Of a stretch of 64,000 bases of DNA, positions 11,839 to 22,892 are shown one piece after another. Both the position numbers and the translations under genes were made by a program. This stretch comes from Camellia lanceoleosa (taxonomy: Eukaryota > Streptophyta > Magnoliopsida > Ericales > Theaceae), in the NCBI GenBank assembly GCA_025200525.1, contig CM045761.1, positions 56,569,438 to 56,633,437 of the forward strand. The letters run 5' to 3'. A model generated the notes under the pieces. That model saw only the letters and a list, made by a program, of their open reading frames with translations. It had not been told where the DNA came from and searched no databases. Each line of letters starts with the position of its first letter. Position 1 is the first letter of the stretch.

Positions 11839-12650
11839 TAGTTGAAAAAAGGGGTTCGGGGGGCGAAAATGCAAAACAGCCCCCGAGCCAATATTTTTTC
11901 GTAACGGGAAGCTTCCCGGTGACAAATGTGTCATGTAGGGACAGACGGTACGTAAATAGGACACGTACGTTGGGTGTTAGAGTTGAAAATGTCATGAACT
12001 TAGTCGAAAAAAGGGGTTCAGGGGGCGAAAATGCAAAACAGCCCCCGAGCCAATATTTTTTCGTAACGGGAAGATTCCCGATGACAAATGTGTCATGTAG
12101 GGACAGACGGTATGTAAATAGGACACGTACGTTGGGTGTTAGGGTTGAAAATGTCATAAACTTAGTTGAAAAAAGGGGTTCGGGGGCCGAAAATGCAAAA
12201 CAGCCGCCGAACCACTGTTTTTTTGTAACGGGAAGTTTCCCGGTGATAAATGTGACATGTAGGGACGGACGGTACGTAAATAGGACACCTACGTTGGGAG
12301 TTAGAGTTGAAAATGTCATGAACTTAGTCGAAAAAAGGGGTTCGGGGGGCGAAAATGCAAAACAGCATCAAACCCAATATTTTTCCGTAACGGAAAGCTT
12401 CCTGGTGACAAATGTGGCATGTAGGGACAGACGGTACGTAAATAGGACACGTACGTTGGGTGTTAGGGTTGAAAATGTCATAAACTTAGTCGAAAAAAGG
12501 GGTTCGGGGGTCGAAAATGTAAAACAGCCCCCCCGAACCACTGTTTTTTCGTAACAGGAAGCTTGCTGGTGATAAATGTGACATGTAGGGACGGACGATA
12601 CGTAAGTACGGCAAGTACGTTGGGAGTTTAGTCGAAAATATTATAAAATT
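11839..12650. repeat. Five-copy 162-bp tandem repeat
   Basis: The phrase 'ggggttc' recurs at 11851, 12013, 12175, 12337 and 12499, exactly 162 bases apart or within one base. The flanking text is nearly the same each time (cagccccc, cgtaacgggaag, acatgtagggac, gtacgtaaatagg). Because 162 is 54 codons, long frames stay open on both strands. These are a consequence of the repeat length, not evidence of a protein. Shorter derivatives (ttagtcgaaaaaggtataaac) follow to about 12730. The position between the coding region and the right end is usual for CACTA subterminal or internal repeats, which may bind the TNPA-like product (inference). Confidence 0.9.
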
Positions 12651-13560
12651 AGTCGAAAAAGGTATAAACTTAGTCGAAAATGCTATAAAATTAGTCGAAA
12701 AAGGTATAAACTTAGTCGAAAATGCTTCATGGAGGTCACAAAAGCATAAGCATAGTGAGTTTTATGGATACCAGATAAACTGTAATGATGAAATGGTAAG
12801 TACACCCAAAATTTCTATAATTTCTATATACCTACGCAATTTAATGGCACAAAATAGGTACTAAAATTTACTTAGATAGATTTAGAGATTAAAAAGCTAA
12901 AACAATAACTCATGATGGGTCCATGTTTTTTGGTCTTGCATTAGTTAATAGATATTACTATCCTTGTCTTTTAATGTTTGAAATTATTATGATATATATA
13001 TGTCGTCCAGAAGTGCCTCTACACGCACCGAACTAATGGAATTTTTCCCCTTTTTTGCAGATGTTTTTGGACATACAAATGTGGATATGTTTTTGTTGAC
13101 AAGTACGGGAGGACATTGTTTTTATATCTCTATCCGTATATATAGTGGTTTGTACAAAATATTTTTGGATGTAGAGTAAATATCAGCTAATTTGGTAGAA
13201 ATTAACATAGCACGTGGTACAAAATAGTTTTGTGGCAGTACAAAATATAATTTTTGTTGTGGTACAGAAGTTCTAGGTGTACAGGTAAATTTGGTTATTC
13301 CAGTATTATGTATGGAATTAAATTATTGACGTGGGATTAGACATGGTTCGTATGAAATTTGTAATATATATATAAGTGGACGTTCAGTATTAATTTTTTG
13401 GATGGTTGGAACTGAAATGTGTGCACGTTGTTGATGGATTATATTGATGGATTATATTTAATGTTGATGGATTATATTGTTTATACAAGGTACAGGTTGT
13501 ATTAATAATGGATATAGGTGGTTTAGAAAATTTTATTTTTAAAAAAAAAAAACACGTTAA
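12651..13560. other. Non-coding stretch of the CACTA element
   Basis: Apart from short copies of the 'ttagtcgaaaa' motif up to about 12730, I see no gene, RNA or repeat that can be named. Short direct repeats (gttgatggattatatt) occur at about 13430-13480. Confidence 0.4.
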
Positions 13561-14217
13561 AATATTTGGCCACCAAATATTTTGGTAGCCTAAAGTAATT
13601 TGGTAGCACTTTTAGTGACTAAACAGAAATTAGTGGCAGAAAGTTGTCTATTGCCGACTACAGACATAGTAGTAGCAAATGTCTACTTTCAGTGACGAAA
13701 TTCTTAGTAGCTAAAAGTGCTGCCTTCCCCGACCAGAACAGGTTGGTAGCCAAATGTCCACTTTCAGCGACGAATTACTTAGTAGCCAAAAGTGCTGCCT
13801 TCCCCGACCAGAACAGGTTGGTAGCCAAAAATCCCCATTCAGCGACGAATATATTAGTCGCGGAAAGATGCCTTTTGCCGACTACAGACATAGTAGTAGC
13901 CAAATGTCTACTTTCAATGATTTAGCTTAGTAGCTAAAAGTCTTGCCTTCCCCACTGAGCAGTTGGTAGCCAAACAGCATTCGGCATTTAATATATTAGT
14001 CATGAAAGATGCCTATTGCCGACTAAACACATATTAGTAGCCAAATGTAGTGACTTTCGGCGACCAAACAATTTTTGGTCGCCAATACTATCGCCGACAG
14101 AGTAAAGGCGACTAGCTTGGCGACAAAATGTTATGGTCGCTAAATTGTTTCGGCGACAAAAAAAGTGACTTTTGGCGACCAATATTTTGGTCGCCAAAAG
14201 TGACATTTTTTGTAGTG
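13561..14217. repeat. Right subterminal repeats and terminal inverted repeat of the CACTA element
   Basis: Degenerate units of 'ttggtagccaaa', 'ttagtcgcggaaag' and 'tttggtcgcca' recur about every 25 to 60 bases from 13561 to the end. The last 50 bases contain a hairpin with 12-bp perfect arms (14169-14180 and 14189-14200, core ggcgacc/ggtcgcc). The terminus at 14217 is CACTACA on the - strand. Such arrays are the binding sites of the TNPA-type protein in known CACTA elements. Confidence 0.85.
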
Positions 14218-14501
14218 AAATAGTGTGTTTTAAACCTTAACAAGCGTGTTTTTTGGTTTTTGTTTTTAAAATTTTTAAAATATTTTCTTCAAATCAAATG
14301 TGTTTTTAATTTTTGTTTTTGCAAATATAAACTAAAACTAATTTGCAAAAATTTTATAAATACCAAATGCTACTTACAAGTTTAATAGAGCTCCTTATAA
14401 AAAATTTAAAAAAAAAGGTTAAAAAAAATTAACTTATTAATTAAGCAAAATGAAGTGTTTGTATTTGTTGTTTACTCCAAATACAAAGTTGTTTTTGAAT
14501 T

Positions 14502-15743
14502 TGTTGGACAATCTTCACTGTATTTAAATAAATTAAATTCTGTTGTGTACTAAACAACAACCAGAATAAAAAGAAATAAAGGAAATGAGAGAATTTGTTT
14601 GATTACAAAAATCAAACTCGAAATAAAAATAAATAAATAAATAACAGATTCTATTTTGTTACAACAACAAAATTCAAATCTGATTTAAACAAATAATAAT
14701 AACACTGAAAATAAATTAAATAACTTACTTGATTTAATTTGTTCGAATTATAAACTGATCAAGTCTAGTGTTTGACACTGTGTCCTTAAGACAGATTCGT
14801 CCTCTCCATAGTGCTTTCAGAATTTGGACGTCTATCTCCCAGGATGAAATGATCTACTACAAACAATAGCAGCACTACAAATTGTTTGCCTTATGAACAC
14901 ACTAAGTGTTTACACTCTTTCTTTCAGAAATTAAATGCAGCAAAATGCAGAGAGATTTATAGCAGAGTATGGAGTACGAAAATTGGAGTAAAATCCAAAT
15001 GGGAGGCTAGTCTATTTATAGATGTAAAGGTGGCTGCTGGTTTTGAATTGAACAGGTATGAAACCTGCTGGTTTTGAATTCAAATAGATTTGAATCTGTT
15101 GGATTATATTTCAAACAGATAACAAAAACGGGAAGGGCCATGTTTGGGTGTGCAATAATACCAGACTGGTTTATTTCGGGAAGGACCCTGTTTGGATGTA
15201 CAGAAAAACCAAACCAGTTTATTTTTATACAAAATAAAATTAAATTCAAATGTTTTTGGCCGAACAAGCCTAACACAACCACACACCACGCCCAAGCCCA
15301 GCCCAGCCCAGCCCGCTCGACCGATCGGACGGACGGCGGCGGCGCGCGCGGTGATTTTGAGTCCAATGGGTCTAGCCCATTTTGCCCATAACCTCTCCCT
15401 CTAAAACACTTGGGTACCCCTTGGGGCACACTCCAAGTACCAAACCTATGTCTTATAAACCCATTCAAAATTTCCCACCAAATCAATGTGGGACAAACCT
15501 TATTCAATACCTTTAAGGATTTTCCACAAAAACTCAATTTCCATGGTGTATACTTTGGCTTCAATTTCACATTCACTCGGTAATGGTTTTGAGCAACCAA
15601 ATATACCACGTGAATCACAACGCGGCATAGAACGCGTTACCACTTTGACCCGTGAAAATCGACGCACGGGGCCCACCTAAAAAATAGACTAAACTTAGGA
15701 AAAAATTCTGGTTTTATCTAGAATTTTATAACCATTTCCAACA
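14502..15743 (-). repeat. 3' LTR of the copia element
   Basis: It begins TGTTGGACAATC and ends TTTCCAACA, with short inverted ends TGTTGGA/TCCAACA. It matches 22893-24185 along its length with substitutions and small indels. A polypurine tract (read on the - strand, ccattcatgtgggagat) abuts its inner edge at 15744-15760. Confidence 0.95.
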
Positions 15744-16514
15744 ATCTCCCACATGAATGGAATTTGATAACAACGGAAATGCAACAATATGCAGATTTAT
15801 CAAAAGAGTATAAGTCGAAAATATCTTGCATCAGGATAGGTAGCTTTCGGCTTTGAACCTTCCCTAGTGATAACCTATCGGACTTACTGGCTAACCAATG
15901 GACGCGATGTCTTGAATTGTTCAGCTGTTTGTGTAAGCCAAGACAATAGATTTCACACAAAATATTTTCTAACACATCATGGTTCTCACTGTTGTGTTCA
16001 TTTTGGCTTTGAACACTCCTGGTTTTCATAAGTATTTCTAGAGAATGTAGCCTCTTTCATTCTCATAGAAGCGGCCCCAGTTCAACACTCATATAGGTGA
16101 TTCTTATTGTGAGTATCTCCTTATACTCGTCTTGATTTTCATGCCTTAATCAAGATATAAGTAATCATTAAAAACAAAGCTTATCCTTATACCCCTGCAT
16201 ACAACAAATGTTGCAGATATCACTCTCACCATAAGAATGGGTAAGGAATTTTAATCCCTTGGTGATTTCTGGCGAGCCAAACATAACTTAGTTGTCCCTT
16301 TGAACTTAGTTCTTGGGATCTCCAGTCATATAAGTAGGGTTACCATTATGATGACTCTTATGTAATAGGCTTTAATCCCATTCCCTTCGATGAACTATAC
16401 ACTAGCTCTTTTGTCAAACCTTTTGTTAACGGATCCACAATATTCTCTTTAGATTTTATATAATCTATTGAGATTATTCCGTTTGACAACAATTGCCTTA
16501 CTGATTATATCGGC

Positions 16515-17003
16515 TTAGCGAATATGTTGTGACTTACCGTTATACATATGATTCTGTGCCCTGCCTATTGCAGATTGACTATCACAATGAATGCAAATAG
16601 CTGGCACAGGTTTTGGCCACATTGGAATGTCTTCTAAGAAGTAACAAAGCCATTTTGCTTCTTCTCCTGCTTTGTCTAAAGCAATGAACTCGAATTCCAT
16701 TATGGATCGTGCGATGCATGTTTGTGTCGTGGATTTCCAAGAAACAGTTGCGCTTCCCAGAGTAAAGACATATCCACTTGTGGATTTTGAATCTTTACTA
16801 ACCGATATCCAATTGGCATCACAATAACCTTCAAGTACTGCTGGATATCGAGTAAAGTTCAAACCATGATCACGGGTGAATCTTAGATATCTAAGAACCT
16901 GAACGATCGCTTTCCAATGGTCTTCTCCGGGGTTTCTAGTGTACCTACTCAATTTACTGATAGTATAAGCTATATCAGGACAAGTACAATTCATTAGATA
17001 CAT
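16515..17003 (-). pseudogene. Copia RNase H domain
   Basis: This is the RNase H part of the copia polyprotein, which would degrade the RNA strand during reverse transcription. Recognisable family motifs are the GYCDANW block with the conserved Asp, the KSTSGYVF block, and HCDSQSAI followed by the KSQHI block. It follows directly on the RT. A stop separates it from the last RT segment, near 17036, and the final conserved stretch before the 3' untranslated part lies in another frame. Confidence 0.9.
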
Positions 17004-17033
17004 TAGGCTTCCAATGATTTGGGAGTATTTTAA

Positions 17034-17900
17034 CTAAGACACTGTATCACCTTTATTTTTCGGTAAATAAAGACTGATGTCTACAGGTGTTCTAGCTAAA
17101 TTCAAATCATCTTTGATAAATTTATCAAGAATTTTCTCAATATAATGAGATTGAGATAATGCATATCCGTCAGATGTTTTAGTAATTTTCATTCCTAATA
17201 TAACATCTGCGACCCCTATATCTTTCATATCAAATCTTTTGTTAAGCATTTGCTTAGTTGATTTGATCATGTTTTGACTACTTCCAATGATAAGCATGTC
17301 ATCCACATAAAGACAAACTATGACATATCCTTGGTCAGTGTTTTTAACATAGACGCATTTGTCACATTCGTTTATCTTAAACCCATTAGTAAGCATTGCA
17401 TGATCAAATTTTTCATGACATTGCTTAGGTGCTTGTTTTAATCCATAAAGAGATTTTACAAGTCGACAAACTTTCTCTTATTGCCCTAATACTACAAACC
17501 CTTCGAGTTGCTCCATATAGATCTCTTCATTTAGATCACCGTTTAAGAAAGCTGTCTTAACATCCAGTTGATGTATTTCTAAATTAAACAACGCTGCTAT
17601 AGCAATAAGCATGCGAATGGATGTTATTCTTGTCACAGGGGAATATGTGTCAAAATAGTCCAGACCTTCCTTTTGTCTGTAACCTTTAACTACAAGTCTT
17701 GCTTTATACTTGTCAGTTGAACCATCTGTTTTTATTTTTCTCTTGAATATCCATTTATATCCAAGAGGTTTAGAACCTGGTGGAAGATCCACCAATTCCA
17801 AAGTATGATTTTGCATAATGGATTCAATTTCATTATTAACAGCCTCTTTCCACAAAGGTGCTTCAGGACCTGTCATTCTTTTAAAAGCTTTGAGGTTCAT
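17034..17900 (-). pseudogene. Copia reverse transcriptase
   Basis: Two pieces, 17478-17900 and 17034-17396, make up the RVT_2-type reverse transcriptase. The N-terminal piece has the W...E.....N.T.ELVDLP..KPLGYKWIF block and the DVKTAFLNG block with the first catalytic Asp. The second piece has the catalytic YVDDML box. Both active-site boxes look intact. They are separated by a stop at about 17478 and a frame change at 17397-17477. Confidence 0.9.
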
Positions 17901-19250
17901 TTTCTAACAAGTATGTCAGAAAATCTGGACCAAAGGATTTTGATGTTCTCGCTCTCTTACTTCTTCTTGGTTCATCATTAGTTAAATCCTGTTGGTCGAG
18001 ACCATTACTAGTCTCTTGTATTTGATTGTCATTAGTCTCTTGACTTTGTATACAGTCATAAGTTCTTTTCTGTGAACTTAATTCCTGTCCTTTCTTGTAA
18101 GGAAAGACATGTTCAAAAAATACAGCATTCCTTGACTCTACAATAGTGTTCACATTTATATCAGGTATTTCTGATTTATAAGTCAGAAACCGATATACAC
18201 TATTATTCTGAGCATAACCAATAAACACACAATCTACTGTTTTTGGTCCAATTTTAGTCTTTTTAGGAACAGGAACTTCAACTTTTGCCAAACACCCCCA
18301 CACTTTTAAGTATTTGTAGAAAGGTGGTCGACCTTTTCACAATTCATAAAGAGTGCTGTTGGTTTTCTTGTGGGGTATTCTATTAAGAACATAATTAGCA
18401 GACAATATTGCTTCCCCCCACAAGTTCTGTGGTAAACCTGAACTTAGTCACATGGCATTCATAATTTCTTTTAGGGTTCTATTCTTTCTTTCAGCAATTC
18501 CATTTTGCTGTAAAGAATAAGGGCTGTAGTTTGGTAAATAATGCCATGTTGTGCACAAAATTCATTTAATGGTGCATCATATTCATCACCCCTATCACTT
18601 CTAACCATTTTAATAGTTTTACCAAGTTGATTTTCAACTTCTGTTTTGTAGAGTTTAAACATTTCTAAGGCTTCATCTTTACTTCTAAGTAAATAAACAT
18701 AACAATATCTTGTGCAATCATCGATAAATGTTATAAAATATTTTTTGCCTCCTCTAGTTTGAATAAATTTTAGATCACATACATCAGTATGAATTAATTC
18801 TAGAGGTTCGGTTTTCCTTTCAATTGATTTAAATAGAGCCTTAGTTAGTTTCGCTTCTATACAAACTTCACATTTATGATTAGGATTAATTTCACACTTT
18901 GGTATATAATCCAAAGCAATTAATCTACGCAAAGCATCATAATTTACATGATCTAATCTACCATGCCATAAATTCGACTCAAGAATATAAGCAAAAGATG
19001 TGTTATTCTCATTCATAGCAACTTTTGGTACAACTGTCATTACATTTAGTTTAAAGAGACCATCACTCATGTATCCCTTACCAACATACATACCACTCTT
19101 TGTTAATATAAACTTATCAAACTAAAAAATAAGCCTAAAACCATTTTTACTTAACAAAGAACCAGAAACTAAATTCTTCTGGATGTCAGGTACGTGTAGT
19201 ACGTTGTTGAGGGTCAGTTCTTTCCCTGATGTCATCTTCAAGATCACTTT
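17881..19250 (-). pseudogene. Copia integrase with GAG-pre-integrase domain
   Basis: 18471-19091 holds the GAG-pre-integrase zinc-binding region (LWHGRLDHVNYDALRRL, then CEVCIEAKLTK) followed by the integrase core. The DDE residues are placed at HTDVCD, VRSDRGDEYD and, in another frame near 18500, the QQNGIAERKN block. 17881-18303 is the C-terminal segment (MWGCLAKVEVP, then VFIGYAQNNSVYRF). At least one frameshift (near 18540) and one or more stops interrupt it. At 19250 the frame is cut by the inserted solo LTR and resumes at 21405. Confidence 0.88.
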
Positions 19251-21404
19251 TGTAATGCCCTCAAAATAATACACTAAACCCACTAATATTGAGATGCATT
19301 GATATATAAAAGACCAACATTCTTCTATTCATCAGAGTAGTTCTTACAACAGTATTACATGTTAACAACAAAGCAAATGCCCTACGGGTTTACAGCTTTC
19401 CAAGTCAACACTTGGTTACAAGAAAATAAAGTACTAACTCAAATACATATTAAGCCCTTGGCCTGAATTACATGTAATACATCAAAAGAAAATAGACAAC
19501 AAAAAGGTCTGTCCGCCTCTAGCCTCCCAAGCTATGTCCTTGGAGGTGGCATGCTACCTATACCTGAAATGATGTTCCCATATAGGGTGAGCCACGGCCC
19601 AGTAGAAATACACTAAACCAATTATAAACAATGACTAAAATAATAGCATTCAACAGATGGCCCACACTTATATTCCCACTTATATCGTGTTACAGTTTCA
19701 TGACAATCATGTCAAAGTTACATTTCACTTTCCGTTTCTTATCCAATTCTCAATTCATACCATAGTTCAGAACCTAGCCAAACAACTTATATGAGACAAT
19801 AATTCATCTTTAACATTTTTTTCATTTCACAATAGATAAGCATGCTAGCTGTATCAATACTTCAGCAGATAATCACATAAGCTGCATCAACACTTAAAGG
19901 ATAGCCATATGAGCTATATCAACACTTCAAAAGATAAGCATATGAGCTGTATCAACACTTCAAAAGATAAGCATATGAGCTGTATCAATTTCCGGTTTAG
20001 AGGTCCAGCCCTTTTCTTCCAATAAACCGTTTGCACAAAACAACATATATATACATACACATCGGTAGTATACATAACCAATCAATACATAAAATTAATG
20101 TATTCTTTCAACCGTCATACTCTATAACCCATCCAATTGATTAGTTTTAGTTTGCCTAATCATCATGCATTGTCTACAACAATCAAAACTACCCTCCACC
20201 AGTAGCCCAAAACAATTATTTCTAAACAGAAAATAAATGCATCCAACGGATATAATAGTCAACATTTCAACTTGGTGAGCGATAAATGATTCAACTACAC
20301 CCTTTAATCCCATACATTCCCAATCTTGACTTTCTTATTTCAATTCCTCATTTCTCACAATTAATTATACAAATTAATTAATCAATGTAATTAGGACACT
20401 TTCCATAATTAACATTACAACCCTAAGGTTTCATTTTCATCAATGTTTTAACATTAATTCCATTTCTCCATGCCAAACATGCATATAGGTTTTATATATT
20501 TAAAACCCCAACTTTTGTAAAATTACACAAAGGCCCAAACTTTCTCAAAATTACCCAACAACCCCCAACATATCAAAATACTAAAATTAATGACAAAGCT
20601 CATAAAGAGGAGTAGGATATCCCTACCTCGAAGTTAGAGCTCAAAAGGAGATGAAGACCAAAACCCAACGTGCTTCAAATCCCAACTTTTTCAGATTAAA
20701 ACGAAGCCCTTGACGATCAACACAACTTTTACAAAGGCCGAAGAGAAGAAAAACACTCTAACTAGATCAAACCCTAGAGAGAAGGGAGTTTCTAGAGAGA
20801 GAGGCTCTCAAAATAACTTTTTGGAAAGTAAGAGAGAAAGAGGAAGTGTAGAAAATGATTTCAAAATGCTCAACTGCCCTCTGTTATACGACATTACCGC
20901 TCGAGCGGAAAACACAATGCTCGAGCGTTAAGAACAAAAACCATGGCCCGCTCGAGCGCAAGAATGACCGCTCGAGCGCCAAGACACAAGAATAAAGCTC
21001 ATCCCCTCGAGCGTGAAAAACCAGTCCGCTCGAGCGCAAATTTCTAACTCCCAGAACTTACACCAAAAGTACTAGCCGTTCGAGCGCCAACAATCCCGCT
21101 CGAGCGCAAGAAACCCGCTCGAGCATAGAAAACCAACCTGCAAAAGTTTTGCAGAGCACCAAAATACTGGAAGTATGAAATCTCTGCTCGAGCGCTTCAA
21201 GACCCGCTCGAGCGGAAAGACCAAAATCCTAGCAACAAGATTTTAGACCAAGGCTCAATCCACCTGCTCGAAACAAGCCCAACACATCCTAAAACTCAAA
21301 CGTATGGATTTAAAGGACGACAACAAGATAGATACAACCACCAACTCTACGGAACCGAGTCCGGAATACAACTGAACAGTAAAGGGACAACCGGGATCGC
21401 TATA
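19251..21404 (-). mobile_element. Solo LTR (gypsy type) inserted in the copia protease region
   Basis: It starts TGTAATGCCC on the + strand and ends GCTATA, probably from an original ...ACA by C-to-T change. It is bounded by a perfect 5-bp duplication ACTTT (19246-19250 and 21405-21409). Removing the insert and one duplication restores the copia reading frame between GQGKV and the following ILKMTSG. No internal region is present, so it is a solo LTR left by recombination. It carries the palindrome-pair array at 20898-21214. Orientation is inferred from similarity to the ends of RLG-1 and RLG-2. Confidence 0.88.
20898..21214. repeat. Array of paired CGCTCGAGCG palindromes in solo LTR 1
   Basis: Ten-base self-complementary sites start at 20898/20918, 20949/20969, 21004/21027, 21077/21097/21116 and 21185/21205. 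Most are exactly CGCTCGAGCG or one base away. Pair members start 20 bases apart in four cases; other spacings within groups are 23 and 19. The spacers between sites differ in sequence. Confidence 0.92.
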
Positions 21405-21733
21405 ACTTTCCCTTGTCCAACCACAGTAGAAGTAGAAGAATTTTCCATGAAAAGTTGTTCACCATTTGCAGCCTCATTGTAGGTAGTGAACATCTTCTTG
21501 TTCGCATATATGTGACGAGTTGCTCCAGTGTCAACCCACCACTCTTTGGGATTTCCAACCAAGTTAGCCTCAGACACCACAGCAGAGAGGTTGATGTCAT
21601 TCACTCCGTCAGAGATGTAATCCAATTCTGTTACATTGGCCTGATTGGTGGTCTTCTTACTTGTACTTCCATGATACTTCTTAGGGCGGCGGCAGTTAGA
21701 AGCTCGATGTCCAGTCTTGCCACAATATAGCAT
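21405..21733 (-). pseudogene. Copia zinc knuckle and aspartic protease
   Basis: This is the end of gag and the start of protease. The zinc knuckle CGKTGH...C is visible near 21720, but a one-base frameshift separates it from the upstream KCY. The protease active site DTGATRHI is intact near 21525. The remaining C-terminal protease sequence continues beyond the inserted solo LTR at 19250 and downwards. Confidence 0.85.
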
Positions 21734-21772
21734 TTTCCTTTGAATTTCTTGTTGCCAATGTTGTTGCCTTGT

Positions 21773-22548
21773 TTAGGACCATGTCCAGTAAACTTCCTCT
21801 TTTTGGTATGTGGTTTTATGAACTTGTTCAACCACATTAGCCTTGGACTCAATGGGATTTTTCTCATTCCTCTTTTCAGCCTTTCGATTATCTTCCTCAA
21901 TTCTTAATCTTACAATCAACTTATCCATGGTCATCTCTTTGTGTTTATGTTTTAAATAATTTTTGAAATCTTTCCAAGCTGGTGGTAACTTTTCCACCAA
22001 AGCAGCGACTTGGAAAGACTCGCTAAGAGACATACCTTCTAAATGAATATCATGCAAAATTATTTGAAAACGTTGAACTTGAGATATTACCGTTTGGGAG
22101 TCTACCATAACAAAATCCAGACATTTATCGACGACAAATTTCTTCATGCCGGTATCTTCTGTCTTGTATTTCTTCTCCAAAGAATCCCATAATTCTTTTG
22201 CTGACTTCAGAGGACTGTAAACATTGTACAGCATGTTGTCAAGGCCATTGAGGATGTAGTTTCTGCATAGGAAATCTGAATGTTTCCAAGCATCTACAGC
22301 GGTAACAACTTGCCGATCACTTTCACCCTCTTTAAGCGATGGAGCCTCTTCATGGAGAAACTGGGCCAAATTAAGAGTTGTAAGATAGAACATCATCTTC
22401 TACTACTATCTCTTAAACTCGGTACCGTCAAATTTTTTCAGTTTTGCTCCATGATTGATTGGTACATGAACATGGTTCTGGATAGGGACCAATGTTGGTG
22501 TAACAATCGGAGTACCACTACCAGATGCAGTTTCAGTTGTAGTAGCCA
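21773..22548 (-). pseudogene. Copia gag (UBN2-type) with triple stop
   Basis: Gag would form the virus-like particle. The start codon is placed at 22548 (MATTTETASGSGTP). The body has the familiar copia gag blocks around FLCRNYILNGL, KELWDSLEKKY and LPPAWKDFKNYLKHK. At 22400-22408 three consecutive stop codons (TAG TAG TAG) replace what relatives read as Trp-Gln-Gln, so no full product is possible. The 5' leader (22549-22892) is A-rich and non-coding. Confidence 0.85.
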
Positions 22549-22892
22549 TAATCTTTGATTTACAAAAAACCAGAAAAAATTAAAACGCAAATTAATTTTC
22601 TAGTTACTAAAACTAGAAAATAAATTATAACACAAAATAATTTTATTTTCCGTGTTACTAAAACTAAAAAAATAAGATAGCACAATAATTTTCTGTAACA
22701 CAATTAATATTCTGCAATTGTTAATGACATCAGTATATTACTACTAGTTGTCAAAGAAAGGAGACAGTATATTACTACTATCTGTCAAATAGCATAAACA
22801 CTATTTGTTTTTCCAATCAGAATATGTCTTTATGAAATCAGAAAATTAAATACAATGAAGATAAAAAAAAAAAAAAAATTCTGTCTTAAGAT

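Larger units (their letters stand above)
1..14217 (+). mobile_element. CACTA (En/Spm) DNA transposon, left end outside window
   Basis: The right terminus is seen directly. Read on the - strand from 14217 inward it begins CACTACAAAAAATGTCAC, a typical CACTA terminal inverted repeat. Inside it lie subterminal repeats, a TNP2-like transposase (465-4167) and a TNPA-like second gene (7024-10424), both on the + strand and in the usual CACTA order. No matching CACTA start was found at the left edge, so the element is cut by the window. The first 464 bases are AT-rich 5' flank without recognisable coding sequence. The expected 3-bp target duplication cannot be checked. Assigning everything between the two genes and the right end to one element is inference, because later insertions are likely in 4200-6800. 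Confidence 0.85.

Noticed and set aside
11705..12554. Long opposite-strand ORFs of 204 and 211 codons with internal 54-residue repeats
   Set aside because: They arise because the 162-bp DNA repeat is a multiple of three; both strands are open at once and no known domain is present.
15016..15618. 200-codon ORF on the - strand within the copia 3' LTR
   Set aside because: The matching LTR on the other side does not keep it open over its length; no retroelement protein is expected inside an LTR.
20898..21214. CRISPR-like appearance of regularly spaced short palindromic repeats
   Set aside because: Repeats are 10 bp, spacers about 10 bp in pairs, they lie inside a plant LTR, and there are no cas genes; the context is a plant genome.
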